Positions 43,016 through 52,237 are shown, numbered from the stretch's first letter. The stretch is 64,000 nt of DNA from Rhodococcus_F sp040656415 (GCF_040656415.1 NZ_JBFAMC010000003.1:434001-498000), one strand, 5' to 3'. Notes: generated by a model from the letters alone, not told the origin. A program made the numbers and translations.

Positions 43016-44137
43016 ATGCAGCGCTGGTGGCGAATTGTGGTGTTCCTTGCGACGTTGAGCTTGCTGTGGGCACCCACTGTCGGTGCTGATCCTTTGCAGG
43101 TCGACCAGCGCCCGGGGGCTTTGGTGTCCTCGTCGGATTTGCCGGCGGAGTTGTGGCTTCCCGGCACCGGTTCCGCGTACCGGATGACCTACCTCACGAC
43201 CGACCGGCACGGCATCGCTCCGTCCACGGGGATGGTCTTCGTACCGCCTGGTCCACCACCGCAGGGAGGCTGGCCGGTGATCGCTTGGGCGCATGGCACG
43301 GTAGGGGACTCGGATGCCGACGCCCCCTCGGTGACGGGTGTCGACGCGTCGACGAGCAATTACGTGAGCGGCTGGCTGCAACGTGGGTACGCTGTCGCGG
43401 CCACTGACTACGTGGGCCTGGGTACACCGGGCGTGCCGCCTTATCTAGACGGCAAGGTCGCGGGGCGCAGCGTCATCGATTCGGTTCGAGCCGCCATGGA
43501 GATCGATGCCGATTTGTCCTCGACGTGGGCGGCGGTCGGAATTTCGCAAGGTGGTCAAGCTTCGGTGTTCGCCGCGCATGCCGCGACAACCTATGCGCCC
43601 GAACTCGACTACCGTGGGGCGGTTGCGAATGGCGTGCCGTCGAATATCGAGCTGCTGTCACGGTGGGCCGGGCCGTGGTTTCCTCCGGAAGGACTGCACG
43701 GTCTGACCGAATTCATGTCCTACGCGATGGCCGGATTCCGCGACGCGTACCCCGAGTTGGACATCGACAGTTACCTCACGCCAATCGGGAAGACGCTCGT
43801 TGATACTGCCCCGGAGGTCCCACTGGCGGAGTTCAAGGCCATGACGCAGAACGTGTCCGTGGCGCAGATGCTGTCGCGATCACTCGATACACCGGAGTTG
43901 CAGTCTGCGCTACGTGAGTACCTCGAAGTACCGGTCTCGGGATACGACCGTCCGTTGATGATCGCCCAGGGACTTACTGACATCACGGTGCCGATTCCGC
44001 TCACGGAAAAGCTGGTTTTCGATATGCGTATGGCTGGAACGGATCTCGACTATCGGGTGTATCCGGGCGACCATCTGAACAGCATGTACCAGGGCGAGTC
44101 CGACCAGGTTGAGTTCGTTGCCGGGCTGTTCCGCTAG
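43016..44137 (+). CDS. Secreted lipase-like alpha/beta hydrolase (LIP family)
   Basis: A 373-residue exported hydrolase. Signal peptide WWRIVVFLATLSLLWAPTVGA is followed by the secretory-lipase fold: GGWPVIAWAHGTVGDSD (oxyanion region), YAVAATDYVGLGTPG, the nucleophile elbow AAVGISQGGQAS (Ser), and a late Asp/His pair expected near GLTDITVP and YPGDHLNSM. Similar to mycobacterial/rhodococcal LIP-family lipases; it may act on triglycerides or other esters outside the cell. ATG 43016 follows GGTGGAG. Its stop overlaps that of the convergent monooxygenase by 4 bp. A paralogue lies at 60979. Confidence 0.88.
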   Translation: MQRWWRIVVFLATLSLLWAPTVGADPLQVDQRPGALVSSSDLPAELWLPGTGSAYRMTYLTTDRHGIAPSTGMVFVPPGPPPQGGWPVIAWAHGTVGDSDADAPSVTGVDASTSNYVSGWLQRGYAVAATDYVGLGTPGVPPYLDGKVAGRSVIDSVRAAMEIDADLSSTWAAVGISQGGQASVFAAHAATTYAPELDYRGAVANGVPSNIELLSRWAGPWFPPEGLHGLTEFMSYAMAGFRDAYPELDIDSYLTPIGKTLVDTAPEVPLAEFKAMTQNVSVAQMLSRSLDTPELQSALREYLEVPVSGYDRPLMIAQGLTDITVPIPLTEKLVFDMRMAGTDLDYRVYPGDHLNSMYQGESDQVEFVAGLFR

Positions 44138-45240
44138 GTCGCGCCGATCGGGGTGGTCAGGTGCAGGTGGCGGGTGAGTTCGCGGACCGCCGCCTGGCCT
44201 GCCCTGTTGGCGCCGATGGTCGACGCAGACGGGCCGTAACCCACGAGATGAATTCGCGGATCCGACTTCACTTGGGTGGCAAGCCGCCCGGTCATCGTGA
44301 TTCCACCGCCCGGCCCTCGGAGTCCGAGCGGAGCGAGGTGATCGAGTGAACTGCGAAAGCCCGTGCACCACAAGATCACGTCGAACTCCTCTTCGCGACC
44401 GTCGGCCCAGCGGACACCGTGCTGTGTGACTGAGCTGAACATCGGATGCCGGGTGAGCACTCCGCGGTCACGCGCGGCACGGATCGCCGGCGTCACCGGC
44501 AGGCCGGTTACCGACACCACCGAGCCTGGAGGCAGACCGTGGCGAACGCGGTTCTCGACGAGAGAGACTGCAGCACGGCCGACTTCGGGTGTAAAAGGCC
44601 CGTCCCGGAACTCCGGTTCACGTCGCGTGACCCAGGTTGTTGTAGTGACGCGGGAAATCTCGTCCAGTAGCTGTACAGCGGAAATTCCGCCACCGACAAC
44701 GAGTACGTGCTGCCCTACGAATTCCTGAGCCGATACGTAGTCTTTGGTGTGTAATTGGCGGCCGGTGAACGATTGTGTACCGGGGAAATAGGGAATGAAC
44801 GGGCGTTCCCAGGTGCCGGTCGCATTGATCAAACCGCGCGCCGTGACGACTCCTTCGTCGGTCTCGATCCTCAATCGTTGATCGCGTGCGCATACCACCT
44901 GTGTGTGTACCGGGCGGTGCACCGGCAACTCGAAGAGTTTCTCGTAAGTCGCGAAGTACTCGGGCACAGCGCTCGACGCGGCCACTTGCGCAGTCTGCGG
45001 ATCGTCCGTATCTACGCCGACGGTTTCGGCGAAGCTGAGTCCGGGAAGATCGTGTACCCGGTTGACCGTGGTGAGTGTCAGTGAAGGCCAGCGAAACTGC
45101 CAGGCACCGCCCGGGCCGGGCGCATGGTCGAGCACGACGAATCCCGACTCCGGTTCCACACCGAACTTGCGCAGATAATACGCCGCGGATAGTCCCGCTT
45201 GACCTGCGCCGATCACGGCAACGTCGACGTCAATGTTCAT
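44134..45240 (-). CDS. FAD/NADPH-dependent monooxygenase-type flavoprotein
   Basis: A 368-residue enzyme. An FAD-binding Rossmann motif opens it (VAVIGAGQAGLSAAYYLRKFG). The FMO-like PGPGGAWQFRWPSLTLTT follows. A second, NADPH-binding motif is HVLVVGGGISAVQLLDEIS, and the late ATG-like motif is LWCTGFRSSLDHL. This is the flavin monooxygenase/thioredoxin-reductase-like group, possibly oxidising an N or S atom or acting as a ketone oxygenase; substrate not predictable. ATG 45240 follows GAGGGCG. Confidence 0.87.
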   Translation of the reverse strand: MNIDVDVAVIGAGQAGLSAAYYLRKFGVEPESGFVVLDHAPGPGGAWQFRWPSLTLTTVNRVHDLPGLSFAETVGVDTDDPQTAQVAASSAVPEYFATYEKLFELPVHRPVHTQVVCARDQRLRIETDEGVVTARGLINATGTWERPFIPYFPGTQSFTGRQLHTKDYVSAQEFVGQHVLVVGGGISAVQLLDEISRVTTTTWVTRREPEFRDGPFTPEVGRAAVSLVENRVRHGLPPGSVVSVTGLPVTPAIRAARDRGVLTRHPMFSSVTQHGVRWADGREEEFDVILWCTGFRSSLDHLAPLGLRGPGGGITMTGRLATQVKSDPRIHLVGYGPSASTIGANRAGQAAVRELTRHLHLTTPIGAT

Positions 45241-45403
45241 TTTCGCCCTCGCTTCCACCCTCACAACAATCGACGAGTCTTCGCTGTTCCTGCGCCCAGG
45301 TTGAGTCGGTGTGCTTGGCTATCGGTCGTCGGGCGGGTGGACGTGGAGAGTGTCCATCGCGCGGCAATAGAGTAGGCAGCAACAGAGGCGGAAGTGAGTG
45401 GAC

Positions 45404-46135
45404 ATGATCGGGACGAGTCGAGACGGTGACGTCTTCACCATCGAACTGCGGCGCCCCAACCGTCGAAACGCGTTGAACGCCGAAATCTGCGAACTCGTGC
45501 GCGAGGCGACTGACAAGTCCGTCACCGACGGCGCGAGAGTGATTGTCATCACAGGTCAGGGAACAACCTTTTGTGCCGGTGCCGACCTGTCGGGTGATGC
45601 GTTCGCCGACGGGTTCACCGACACCCTGTTCGAAATGTTGCACACGATAGATTCGGTGCCCGTCCCGGTGATCGCTGCGATCAACGGTCCGGCAATCGGT
45701 GCGGGCACCCTTCTCGCGCTCGCGGCAGACTTGCGCGTGGTGGCTCCCGAAGGGCGCTTTGCCATCCCCGCCGCCAAACTCGGCATCTCTGTCGACCGAT
45801 GGACCGTGCATCGTCTGGTAGCGCTGATCGGGGGCGGTCCGGCCCGAACGGTCCTCCTCGGCGCGGAAGAGATCGACGCCGACGAGGCGATGTTGCGCGG
45901 TCTCGCCAACAAACTCGGGAATCTCGCCGTCGCCCAGCAGTGGGCACACTCGATTGCGCGCCTTGCGCCGCTCTCGCTCCAACATCTCAAGATGGTATTC
46001 AACGACGACGACACCCAAAGTCCGCCGCCGCCCGAGCAACTCGCTGCGTTGCATGCAGCCTGGAAGAGTTACGACGCGCAGGAAGCGCGCAACGCGCGCG
46101 CTGAAAAGCGTCCGCCAGTCTTTCGGGGCCGGTAG
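45404..46135 (+). CDS. echA6: Enoyl-CoA hydratase family protein EchA6
   Basis: A 243-residue crotonase-fold protein: LRRPNRRNALNAEICELVREA, GQGTTFCAGADLSGDAFAD (oxyanion-hole region 1), NGPAIGAGTLLALAADLRVVAPEGRFAIPAAKLGI (region 2). At the places where hydratases carry two Glu residues I see AAKLGISVDRW, so catalytic activity is doubtful. Mtb EchA6 (Rv0905) is likewise considered non-catalytic and binds acyl-CoA for mycolic-acid synthesis. ATG 45404 matches the Mtb start; GTG 45398 is the alternative. TAGAGT (45368-45373) may be its -10 box. Confidence 0.88.
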   Translation: MIGTSRDGDVFTIELRRPNRRNALNAEICELVREATDKSVTDGARVIVITGQGTTFCAGADLSGDAFADGFTDTLFEMLHTIDSVPVPVIAAINGPAIGAGTLLALAADLRVVAPEGRFAIPAAKLGISVDRWTVHRLVALIGGGPARTVLLGAEEIDADEAMLRGLANKLGNLAVAQQWAHSIARLAPLSLQHLKMVFNDDDTQSPPPPEQLAALHAAWKSYDAQEARNARAEKRPPVFRGR

Positions 46136-46180
46136 CGGCCGAAAAGGGATCTCTCCGGGGCGCGTGGTTACATTGTCGGA

Positions 46181-47296
46181 ATGAATCTCAAGAGCGCTGT
46201 GAGGACCGTCTTGTCTGCGGCCGCCCTAGGGTGGCTGGCGCGGGCTGCGTGGGGGCTGCCCGTCCAGATCGGCGCCTCTCGCGCGAAGGTGCGTCCGTAC
46301 GCTGCGATGTCGCCGCGCTACCGCGACGGTCAGTTCCACAACACCGAGCCAGCTAGCGTATTCGCGCCCGAACCCGAGAGCGGAATCGTCAAGGCGCTGG
46401 TTACGCGCGGCAAGGCAGGGCGTCCGCGTATGCCGATTCCGCTCGCGACGCCTCTTGCGCCCGCCGAGGCCGCCGAGGTCGCGGCCACCTGGTACGGCCA
46501 TTCGAGCGTGCTCGTCGAGGTCGACGGGTACCGGGTCCTGACCGACCCTGTGTGGAGTCGGCGTGTGTCACCGTCGGCGATCCTCGGTCCCTCGCGCATG
46601 CATCCGGTTCCGCTACCTGTTGCAGACCTTCCAGTTCTGGACGCGATCGTCATCTCCCATGACCACTACGACCACCTCGACATGGCAACTGTGCAGCAGC
46701 TCGCGGCATCCCAGGACGCTCCGTTCGTCGTTCCGGTCGGTCTCGGTGCCCACCTGCGAGTGTGGCGAGTGCCGGACGAGCGGATCGTGGAACTCGACTG
46801 GGACGAGTCCATTACGGTCGGGGAACTGACGCTCACGTGCACCGAGGCGCGGCACTTTTCCGGGAGGGGACTTGTCCGCAACACCACCCAGTGGGCGTCG
46901 TGGGTATTGGCGGGACCGAGCCGGAAGGTGTTCTTCGGCGGCGACAGCGGATACACGCCACGATTCGCGGACCTGGGGCGGAGATACGGCCCGTTCGACC
47001 TCACTCTCCTGCCGGTCGGTGCCTACGACCCGCGGTGGCCCGACATCCACATGAACCCGGAAGAGGCGGTGCAGACCCACGCCGATCTGGAAGGCGGCGA
47101 TGCCAGCGGGGGCCTGCTGATACCGGTGCATTGGGCGACCTTCAACCTCGCGTTCCACGCCTGGTCGGAGCCGATTGTCCGGCTGGTCGAGGCAGCGGAG
47201 GCGCAGGGCACACATGTTGCGGTGCCGATGCCAGGGCAACGAATCGATGTGCTGAAGCCGCCGGAGCAGAAAACATGGTGGACCTCGCTCGGGTGA
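46181..47296 (+). CDS. Metallo-beta-lactamase-fold hydrolase (NAPE-PLD-like)
   Basis: A 371-residue protein corresponding to Mtb Rv0906. A hydrophobic N-terminus (TVLSAAALGWLARAAWGLP) may be a signal or anchor. The metal-binding motif is VISHDHYDHLDMATV (HxHxDH), preceded by TWYGHSSVLVEVDGYRVLTDPVW and followed by the metal ligands in CTEARHFSGRG, FFGGDSGYTPRF and PVHWATFNL. The pattern matches the N-acyl-phosphatidylethanolamine phospholipase D/L-ascorbate lactonase UlaG group, so a phosphodiester or lactone substrate is possible. Same strand as echA6, 45 bp downstream. Confidence 0.88.
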   Translation: MNLKSAVRTVLSAAALGWLARAAWGLPVQIGASRAKVRPYAAMSPRYRDGQFHNTEPASVFAPEPESGIVKALVTRGKAGRPRMPIPLATPLAPAEAAEVAATWYGHSSVLVEVDGYRVLTDPVWSRRVSPSAILGPSRMHPVPLPVADLPVLDAIVISHDHYDHLDMATVQQLAASQDAPFVVPVGLGAHLRVWRVPDERIVELDWDESITVGELTLTCTEARHFSGRGLVRNTTQWASWVLAGPSRKVFFGGDSGYTPRFADLGRRYGPFDLTLLPVGAYDPRWPDIHMNPEEAVQTHADLEGGDASGGLLIPVHWATFNLAFHAWSEPIVRLVEAAEAQGTHVAVPMPGQRIDVLKPPEQKTWWTSLG

Positions 47297-47334
47297 ATTG
47301 GCGCACGATCCGTCGTGGCGGTCGGTTCGTTGCG

Positions 47335-47340
47335 TAGCCT
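47335..47340 (+). promoter_or_regulatory. Probable -10 box of leaderless ctpE transcript
   Basis: TAGCCT ends 6 nt before ATG 47347 and no ribosome site is seen. The same hexamer recurs as the likely -10 box of the beta-propeller genes. Confidence 0.5.
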
Positions 47341-47346
47341 TTGACC

Positions 47347-49797
47347 ATGGCCTTCGAAAAAATCTGTGCTGACAGCGGTACAGTCCTCGAACTGGACGGA
47401 TTGACTGCCGACCAGGTAGCCGAGCGGGTGGCAGCAGGCCAGACCAATGACGTACCGGATCGGGCCACCCGGTCGGTGCGCGACATCGTTTACGCCAATG
47501 TGTTCACCCGGATCAACGCGATTCTGGGAGTCCTCCTCGTCATCGTGCTGGCGACTGGTTCGATTATCGACGGCATGTTCGGTCTGTTGATCATCGCCAA
47601 CAGCGGGGTCGGGATCATCCAGGAATTGAGGGCCAAGCGGACCCTCGACAAGCTCGCGATCGTGAGTCGGGCCAAACCGGTCGTGCGCCGGGACGGTGTC
47701 GCCGTCGCCATGGATCCCCAAGAGGTCGTGCTCGACGACATCATCGAAGTCGGTGCCGGCGACCAGATCGTGGTGGATGGCGTGGTGGTAGAGGCGATGT
47801 CGCTCGACGTCGACGAATCCCTGCTGACCGGTGAGGCCGATCCCGTGCGCAAGAGCAGGGACGATCAGGTGTTGTCGGGGAGTTTCGTTGCCTCTGGCAG
47901 TGGTTGGTACCGCGCCACGAAGGTTGGACGCGATGCGTACGCTGCGAAACTCACGGACGAAGCCAGCAAGTTCACGCTCGTGCATTCGGAATTGCGCAGC
48001 GGAATCGACAAGATCCTGAAGTTCATCACCTATCTGATGGTTCCGGCGGGTCTACTCATCATCTACAACCAGTTGTTTTCGAGTGGTCAGTCGTTGGGAC
48101 CGGCGTTGAGCGGCATGGTCGCCGCGCTTGTGCCGATGGTCCCCGAAGGCCTTGTGCTGATGACGTCGATTGCCTTCGCAGTCGGCGTCGTCCGGCTCGG
48201 CCGACGGCAGTGCCTAGTGCAGGAGCTACCTGCCATCGAGGGCCTCGCGAGGGTCGATGTCGTGTGCGCGGACAAGACCGGGACCCTCACCGAGACCGGT
48301 ATGAGGCTTTCGGAGTTACGTTGCGCGACAGACGAGGACGTGGAGTTGTCCCGCTCGGCACTCGCCGCAATGGCGGCGTCCGATCCCCGTCCGAACGCCA
48401 GTGTTCTGGCGATCAAGGAGGCGTTTCCGGACGACCCTGGGTGGGGCGCGGCAAGCGCAGACGCCCCGTTCTCGTCGGCCAAGAAGTGGAGCGGACAGTC
48501 TTACGGAGATCACGGCAACTGGGTTCTCGGTGCACCTGACGTACTGCTCGATCCCGGTAGCGACATGGCGCGACAGGCCGAGGAAGTGGGCTCGTCGGGA
48601 CTGCGGGTGTTGCTGCTCGGAAGCTGTGACGTGCCGGTTGACAACTCCGGTGCGCCGGGGAGGGTTACTCCTCGCGCGTTGGTGATCTTGGAACAGCGGG
48701 TACGTCCGGAAGCCCGGGATACGCTCGATTACTTCGCGAGTCAGAACGTGACAGTGAAGGTCATCTCGGGAGACAACGCCGTGTCGGTCGGTGCGGTGGC
48801 CGGGTCGCTCGGGCTGCCCGGCGGTGATCGTCCGGTCGATGCCCGTGAACTGTCGTCCGATCCCGACGCATTGGCTGAAACCCTGGAGAAGTCCACCACC
48901 TTCGGTCGGGTGAACCCGGATCAGAAGCGGGAGATGGTGGGGGCATTGCAGTCTCGAGGCCACACAGTCGCGATGACCGGAGACGGCGTCAACGACGTCC
49001 TGGCGCTCAAGGATGCCGATATCGGTGTGTCGATGGGCTCGGGCAGCCCGGCGACCCGTGCCGTGGCTCAGATCGTGTTGCTGGACAACAAGTTCTCCAC
49101 CTTGCCGCACGTGGTGGGTGAGGGTCGGCGGGTGATCGGCAATATCGAGCGCGTCTCGAATCTCTTCCTCACCAAGACGGTGTACTCCGTGCTGCTGGCG
49201 TTCCTCATCGGCATCTCCGGTGCGATGTCGCAGATCATGGACGTTGATGCGTTGCCGTATCCGTTCTTGCCTCGGCACGTCACCATGGCCGCGTGGTTCA
49301 CGATCGGCATTCCCGCGTTCATCCTCTCGCTGGCCCCGAACAACGAGCGTGCGCGATCCGGTTTCGTGCCGCGCGTGATGCGATTGGCCATTCCGTCGGG
49401 CGTCATCATCGGAGTGACGACGTTCGTTTCGTATCTTCTGGCCTATGCGGGTCCGCAACAGACGGATCTGCAGAAGGTTCAGGCCGGAACCTCCGCGTTG
49501 ATCACGCTCATCATGATTGCGTTGTGGGTGCTCGCGGTGGTTGCCCGGCCGTACACCTGGTGGAAACTGGTACTGATCTTCGGTTCCGCCGCGGCCTATC
49601 TGATCCTCTTTGCGCTGCCCGCCACCCGCCAGTTCTTCGAACTCGATCCCACCAACGTCGGTGCCACGACGTCTGCCGTCGTTTGCGGACTCGTCGGCGT
49701 GGTTCTCGTCGAAATCGGGTGGTGGGTGACCGGGAGAGTGCACGGCGAGCGCCGCAGGTTGTTCGCCTCGTCGGCAGATCTGCCCGGCGTGCACTGA
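47347..49797 (+). CDS. ctpE: P-type cation ATPase CtpE
   Basis: An 816-residue P-type ATPase. It has the actuator motif LDESLLTGEADP in sense DVDESLLTGE, the proline pore motif MVPEGLVLMTSIAFAVG, the phosphorylated Asp in CADKTGTLTETG, KMVxx-type nucleotide region, and the hinge MTGDGVNDVLALKDADIGVSMGSGSPATR. About ten membrane helices are expected. No heavy-metal domain or CPC motif is present; PEGL in helix 4 is as in CtpE (Rv0908) of Mtb, reported to import Ca2+. ATG 47347 is chosen; TTG 47341 would sit against TAGCCT. It is the last of the conserved Mtb-like genes before the propeller array. Confidence 0.92.
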   Translation: MAFEKICADSGTVLELDGLTADQVAERVAAGQTNDVPDRATRSVRDIVYANVFTRINAILGVLLVIVLATGSIIDGMFGLLIIANSGVGIIQELRAKRTLDKLAIVSRAKPVVRRDGVAVAMDPQEVVLDDIIEVGAGDQIVVDGVVVEAMSLDVDESLLTGEADPVRKSRDDQVLSGSFVASGSGWYRATKVGRDAYAAKLTDEASKFTLVHSELRSGIDKILKFITYLMVPAGLLIIYNQLFSSGQSLGPALSGMVAALVPMVPEGLVLMTSIAFAVGVVRLGRRQCLVQELPAIEGLARVDVVCADKTGTLTETGMRLSELRCATDEDVELSRSALAAMAASDPRPNASVLAIKEAFPDDPGWGAASADAPFSSAKKWSGQSYGDHGNWVLGAPDVLLDPGSDMARQAEEVGSSGLRVLLLGSCDVPVDNSGAPGRVTPRALVILEQRVRPEARDTLDYFASQNVTVKVISGDNAVSVGAVAGSLGLPGGDRPVDARELSSDPDALAETLEKSTTFGRVNPDQKREMVGALQSRGHTVAMTGDGVNDVLALKDADIGVSMGSGSPATRAVAQIVLLDNKFSTLPHVVGEGRRVIGNIERVSNLFLTKTVYSVLLAFLIGISGAMSQIMDVDALPYPFLPRHVTMAAWFTIGIPAFILSLAPNNERARSGFVPRVMRLAIPSGVIIGVTTFVSYLLAYAGPQQTDLQKVQAGTSALITLIMIALWVLAVVARPYTWWKLVLIFGSAAAYLILFALPATRQFFELDPTNVGATTSAVVCGLVGVVLVEIGWWVTGRVHGERRRLFASSADLPGVH

Positions 49798-49903
49798 GCC
49801 CAGTGCGGGGGCGCGAGTCCCGATCGTGCCGCAGTTGGCCTCGAGGGAGGCCGTGGCCGTATGGAGTTCGGCGAGTCGTGAGCTAAATCGGGATCTCGGT
49901 TGT

Positions 49904-49909
49904 TAGCCT
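49904..49909 (+). promoter_or_regulatory. Probable -10 box (TAGCCT) of propeller gene 1
   Basis: TAGCCT after TCGGTTGT, 81 nt before GTG 49991. The flanking block (TTCGGCGAGTC ... TCGGTTGTTAGCCTCTCC) recurs upstream of genes 3, 4 and 6 at the same distance from the start codon. Confidence 0.6.
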
Positions 49910-49967
49910 CTCCTTTGCCGGTGTTCGGATTCGGGCGCCCGTTGTAGCTGCAGGTTGATCCGTTTTG

Positions 49968-49986
49968 TTCTTCTCGAGTAGGAGAA
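49968..49986 (+). promoter_or_regulatory. Ribosome-site-sequestering hairpin in leader of propeller gene 1
   Basis: TTCTTCT (49968-49974), loop CGAGT, AGGAGAA (49980-49986): a 7-bp RNA stem (one U-G pair) whose 3' arm is the Shine-Dalgarno sequence, 4 nt before GTG 49991. Genes 4 and 6 have the same structure. Thermal or factor-dependent opening is an inference. Confidence 0.55.
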
Positions 49987-49990
49987 AAAT

Positions 49991-51079
49991 GTGAATCACC
50001 ACGGTAGTTCTCACGGTTACCCCACGTTTCGGGGGCGTGTCCGGCGTCTGGTGCTCAGGATGGCAGCAGTTGCTCCGATGGTGCTCGGGATGGCCGGGGC
50101 GGGTGCCGGAACTGCGGCAGCCGACACAGTCATCGATACCATTTCGGTGGGGGATGTCCCATTCGGGGTGGCGGTGTCCCCGGACGGGTCCCGCGCCTAC
50201 GTCACCAACATTGGTGGTGATTCGGTGTCGGTGATCGACACCGGCACGAACTCGGTGGTCGACACGATTGGTGTCGGGGACGGCCCGTTCGGGGTGGCGG
50301 TGTCCCCGGACGGATCCCGCGTCTACACCGCCAACAGTCAAGGTGATTCGGTGTCGGTGATCAACACCGGCACCAACGCGGTCATCGACACCGTTGGGGT
50401 GGGGAGCTTCCCGATCGGGGTGGCGGTCACCCCGGACGGATCCCACGTCTACGTGACCAACGTCAGCAGCGACAATGTATCGGTGATCGAAACTGCCGGT
50501 AATTCGGTGGCCGACACCGTAGCGGCCGGGGACGGCCCGAACGGGGTGGCGGTGTCGCCGGACGGGTCCCGCGTCTACGTCTCCAACGCCGGTAGTGCTT
50601 CTGTTTCGGTGGTCGAGACCGCCGGCAACACGGTGGTCGACACCGTCTCGGTCGGGGTCTCCCCGCAGTTCGTGGCAGTGAGCCCGGACGGGTTCCGCGT
50701 ATACGTCGCCAACCAATCCGACGATTCGGTGTCGGTGATCTCCACCTTCACCAATACCGTGGTCGACACCGTAGCGGCCGGGGACGGCCCGAACGGGGTG
50801 GCAGTGTCCCCGGACGGGTCCCGCGTCTACGTCACCAACGTCGGTGACGATTCGGTGTCTGTGATCGCGACACTCGGTAACAACGTGGTCGAGACCATCC
50901 CTGTCGGAGGCTCCCCGGCGGGGGTGGCGTTCAACCCGGACGGATCCCGCGCCTATGTCGTCAATCCTGACGACGACACGGTGTCGGTGATCGCCGTGGA
51001 GAAGTGCCTCGGGTCACTGTGCATCGACTTCGGTTCGCTAACGGGCAGCGGTTCGGGCGCGGGCAGCATGTTCAGCTGA
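49991..51079 (+). CDS. Secreted seven-bladed YVTN beta-propeller protein, array gene 1
   Basis: A 362-residue protein. The long N-region with RGRVRRLVLRMAAVAP and a hydrophobic stretch ends TAAA-DTV, a likely signal-peptidase site after residue 44. Seven repeats of 42 residues follow (about 45-335), each of the form VDTIxVGxxPxGVAVSPDGSR-VYVTN-xxxDSVSVI. This is the YVTN-type repeat, and seven of them close a beta-propeller. The tail KCLGSLCIDFGSLTG ends SGAGSMFS and carries the only two cysteines of the mature protein. No sortase motif or membrane anchor is seen. GTG 49991 follows AGGAGAA. First of seven tandem paralogues; function unknown, probably surface or matrix binding. Confidence 0.92.
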   Translation: MNHHGSSHGYPTFRGRVRRLVLRMAAVAPMVLGMAGAGAGTAAADTVIDTISVGDVPFGVAVSPDGSRAYVTNIGGDSVSVIDTGTNSVVDTIGVGDGPFGVAVSPDGSRVYTANSQGDSVSVINTGTNAVIDTVGVGSFPIGVAVTPDGSHVYVTNVSSDNVSVIETAGNSVADTVAAGDGPNGVAVSPDGSRVYVSNAGSASVSVVETAGNTVVDTVSVGVSPQFVAVSPDGFRVYVANQSDDSVSVISTFTNTVVDTVAAGDGPNGVAVSPDGSRVYVTNVGDDSVSVIATLGNNVVETIPVGGSPAGVAFNPDGSRAYVVNPDDDTVSVIAVEKCLGSLCIDFGSLTGSGSGAGSMFS

Positions 51080-51101
51080 CACCAGGCAGCCGCCTGGTGT
51101 C
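51078..51101 (+). terminator. Hairpin at the stop of propeller gene 1
   Basis: A 10-bp perfect stem GACACCAGGC/GCCTGGTGTC with a 4-nt loop overlaps the TGA of gene 1 and lies 48 bp before GTG of gene 2. There is no T run right after it. As gene 2 has no TAGCCT box of its own, this hairpin may attenuate rather than end transcription. Confidence 0.6.
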
Positions 51102-51148
51102 TCGCTTCAAGGTTGATCCGTTTTGTTCTTCTGGGGCGGGAGAGAAAT

Positions 51149-52237
51149 GTGAATCACCACGGTAGTTCTCACGGGTACACCACGTTTCGTGGACGTACCC
51201 GACGGTTGATGCTCGGATTGGCGGCCATTGCCTCGATGGTGCTGGGTATGGCGGGAGTGGGGGCGGGGGCCGTGGCAGCGGACACCGTCATCGACACGAT
51301 CCCGGTCGGGACTAGACCGAACGGGGTGGCGGCGACCCCGGACGGGTCCCACGTCTATGTAGCCATTAATGGCGACGACGAGGTGGCGGTAATCGAGACT
51401 GCCGGCAACACCGTCGTGGACACCATTACGGTCGGCGACGGACCGTTCGGGATGGCAATCAGCCCTGACGGGTCCCGTGCCTACGCCGTCAACAGTTTGG
51501 ACAATTCGGTGTCGGTGATCAACACCGGTACGAACTCCGTGGTCGACACCATCGGCGTTGGGCTCGTCCCGCTCTGGGCGGCAGTGAGTCCGGACGGGTC
51601 TCGTCTCTACGTCACCAACAACCTCGGTGATTCGGTGTCGGTGATCAACACCGGCACGAACATGTTGGTTACCACGATTCCGGTCGGGGACGGCGCGCGC
51701 GAGGTGGCGGTCAGCCCGGACGGGTCCCGTGTCTACGTCACCAATACTTTTGGTGATTCGGTGTCGGTGATCAACACTGGTACCAACATGGTGGTTGACA
51801 CCATTACGGTCGGGGATGTCCCAATCGGGGTGGCGGTCAGCCCGAACGGGTCCCGCGTCTACGTCACCAACCAGGCGGATGGCACCGTATCTGTGATCGC
51901 CGCCGGCACCAACATGGTCGTCGACACCGTCGCGGTCGGAACCAACGCGCACGGAGTGGCGGTCAACCCGAAGGGGTCCCGCGTCTACGCCACGAACCTC
52001 GGTGACGGCACGGTGTCGGTGATCAGAACCATCGGAAACACCGTAATCGAGACCGTTCCGGTAGGGGTTGGCCCATTCGGGATAGCGATAACCCCGGACG
52101 GGTCCCGTGCCTACGTCACCAACTTTATTGCAAACACGGTGTCGGTGATCGCCATCGACAAGTGCCTCGGGTCGCTGTGCATCGACTTCGGTTCGCTCAC
52201 CGGCAGCGGGTCAGGCGCGGGCAGCACGTTCAGCTGA
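51149..52237 (+). CDS. Secreted seven-bladed YVTN beta-propeller protein, array gene 2
   Basis: 362 residues, the same length as gene 1. The signal peptide (NHHGSSHGYTTFRGRTRRLMLGLAAIASMVLGMAGVG, cleavage after VAA-DTV) is nearly shared with gene 1. Seven YVTN blades differ more: two carry INTGTNMLVTTIPV and INTGTNMVVDTITV, and blade 1 has the unusual AINGDDEVAVIE. The tail KCLGSLCIDFGSLTG is identical to gene 1. It starts at GTG 51149 after GGGAGAGAA. Only 69 bp separate it from gene 1, and the promoter block found before the other genes is missing, so it is probably read from the gene 1 promoter. Confidence 0.9.
   Translation: MNHHGSSHGYTTFRGRTRRLMLGLAAIASMVLGMAGVGAGAVAADTVIDTIPVGTRPNGVAATPDGSHVYVAINGDDEVAVIETAGNTVVDTITVGDGPFGMAISPDGSRAYAVNSLDNSVSVINTGTNSVVDTIGVGLVPLWAAVSPDGSRLYVTNNLGDSVSVINTGTNMLVTTIPVGDGAREVAVSPDGSRVYVTNTFGDSVSVINTGTNMVVDTITVGDVPIGVAVSPNGSRVYVTNQADGTVSVIAAGTNMVVDTVAVGTNAHGVAVNPKGSRVYATNLGDGTVSVIRTIGNTVIETVPVGVGPFGIAITPDGSRAYVTNFIANTVSVIAIDKCLGSLCIDFGSLTGSGSGAGSTFS

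Noticed and set aside
44134..44137. Overlapping stop codons of the lipase and monooxygenase genes (and the same at 11302-11305)
   Set aside because: CTAG-type overlap of convergent genes is common in compact genomes and needs no special explanation.
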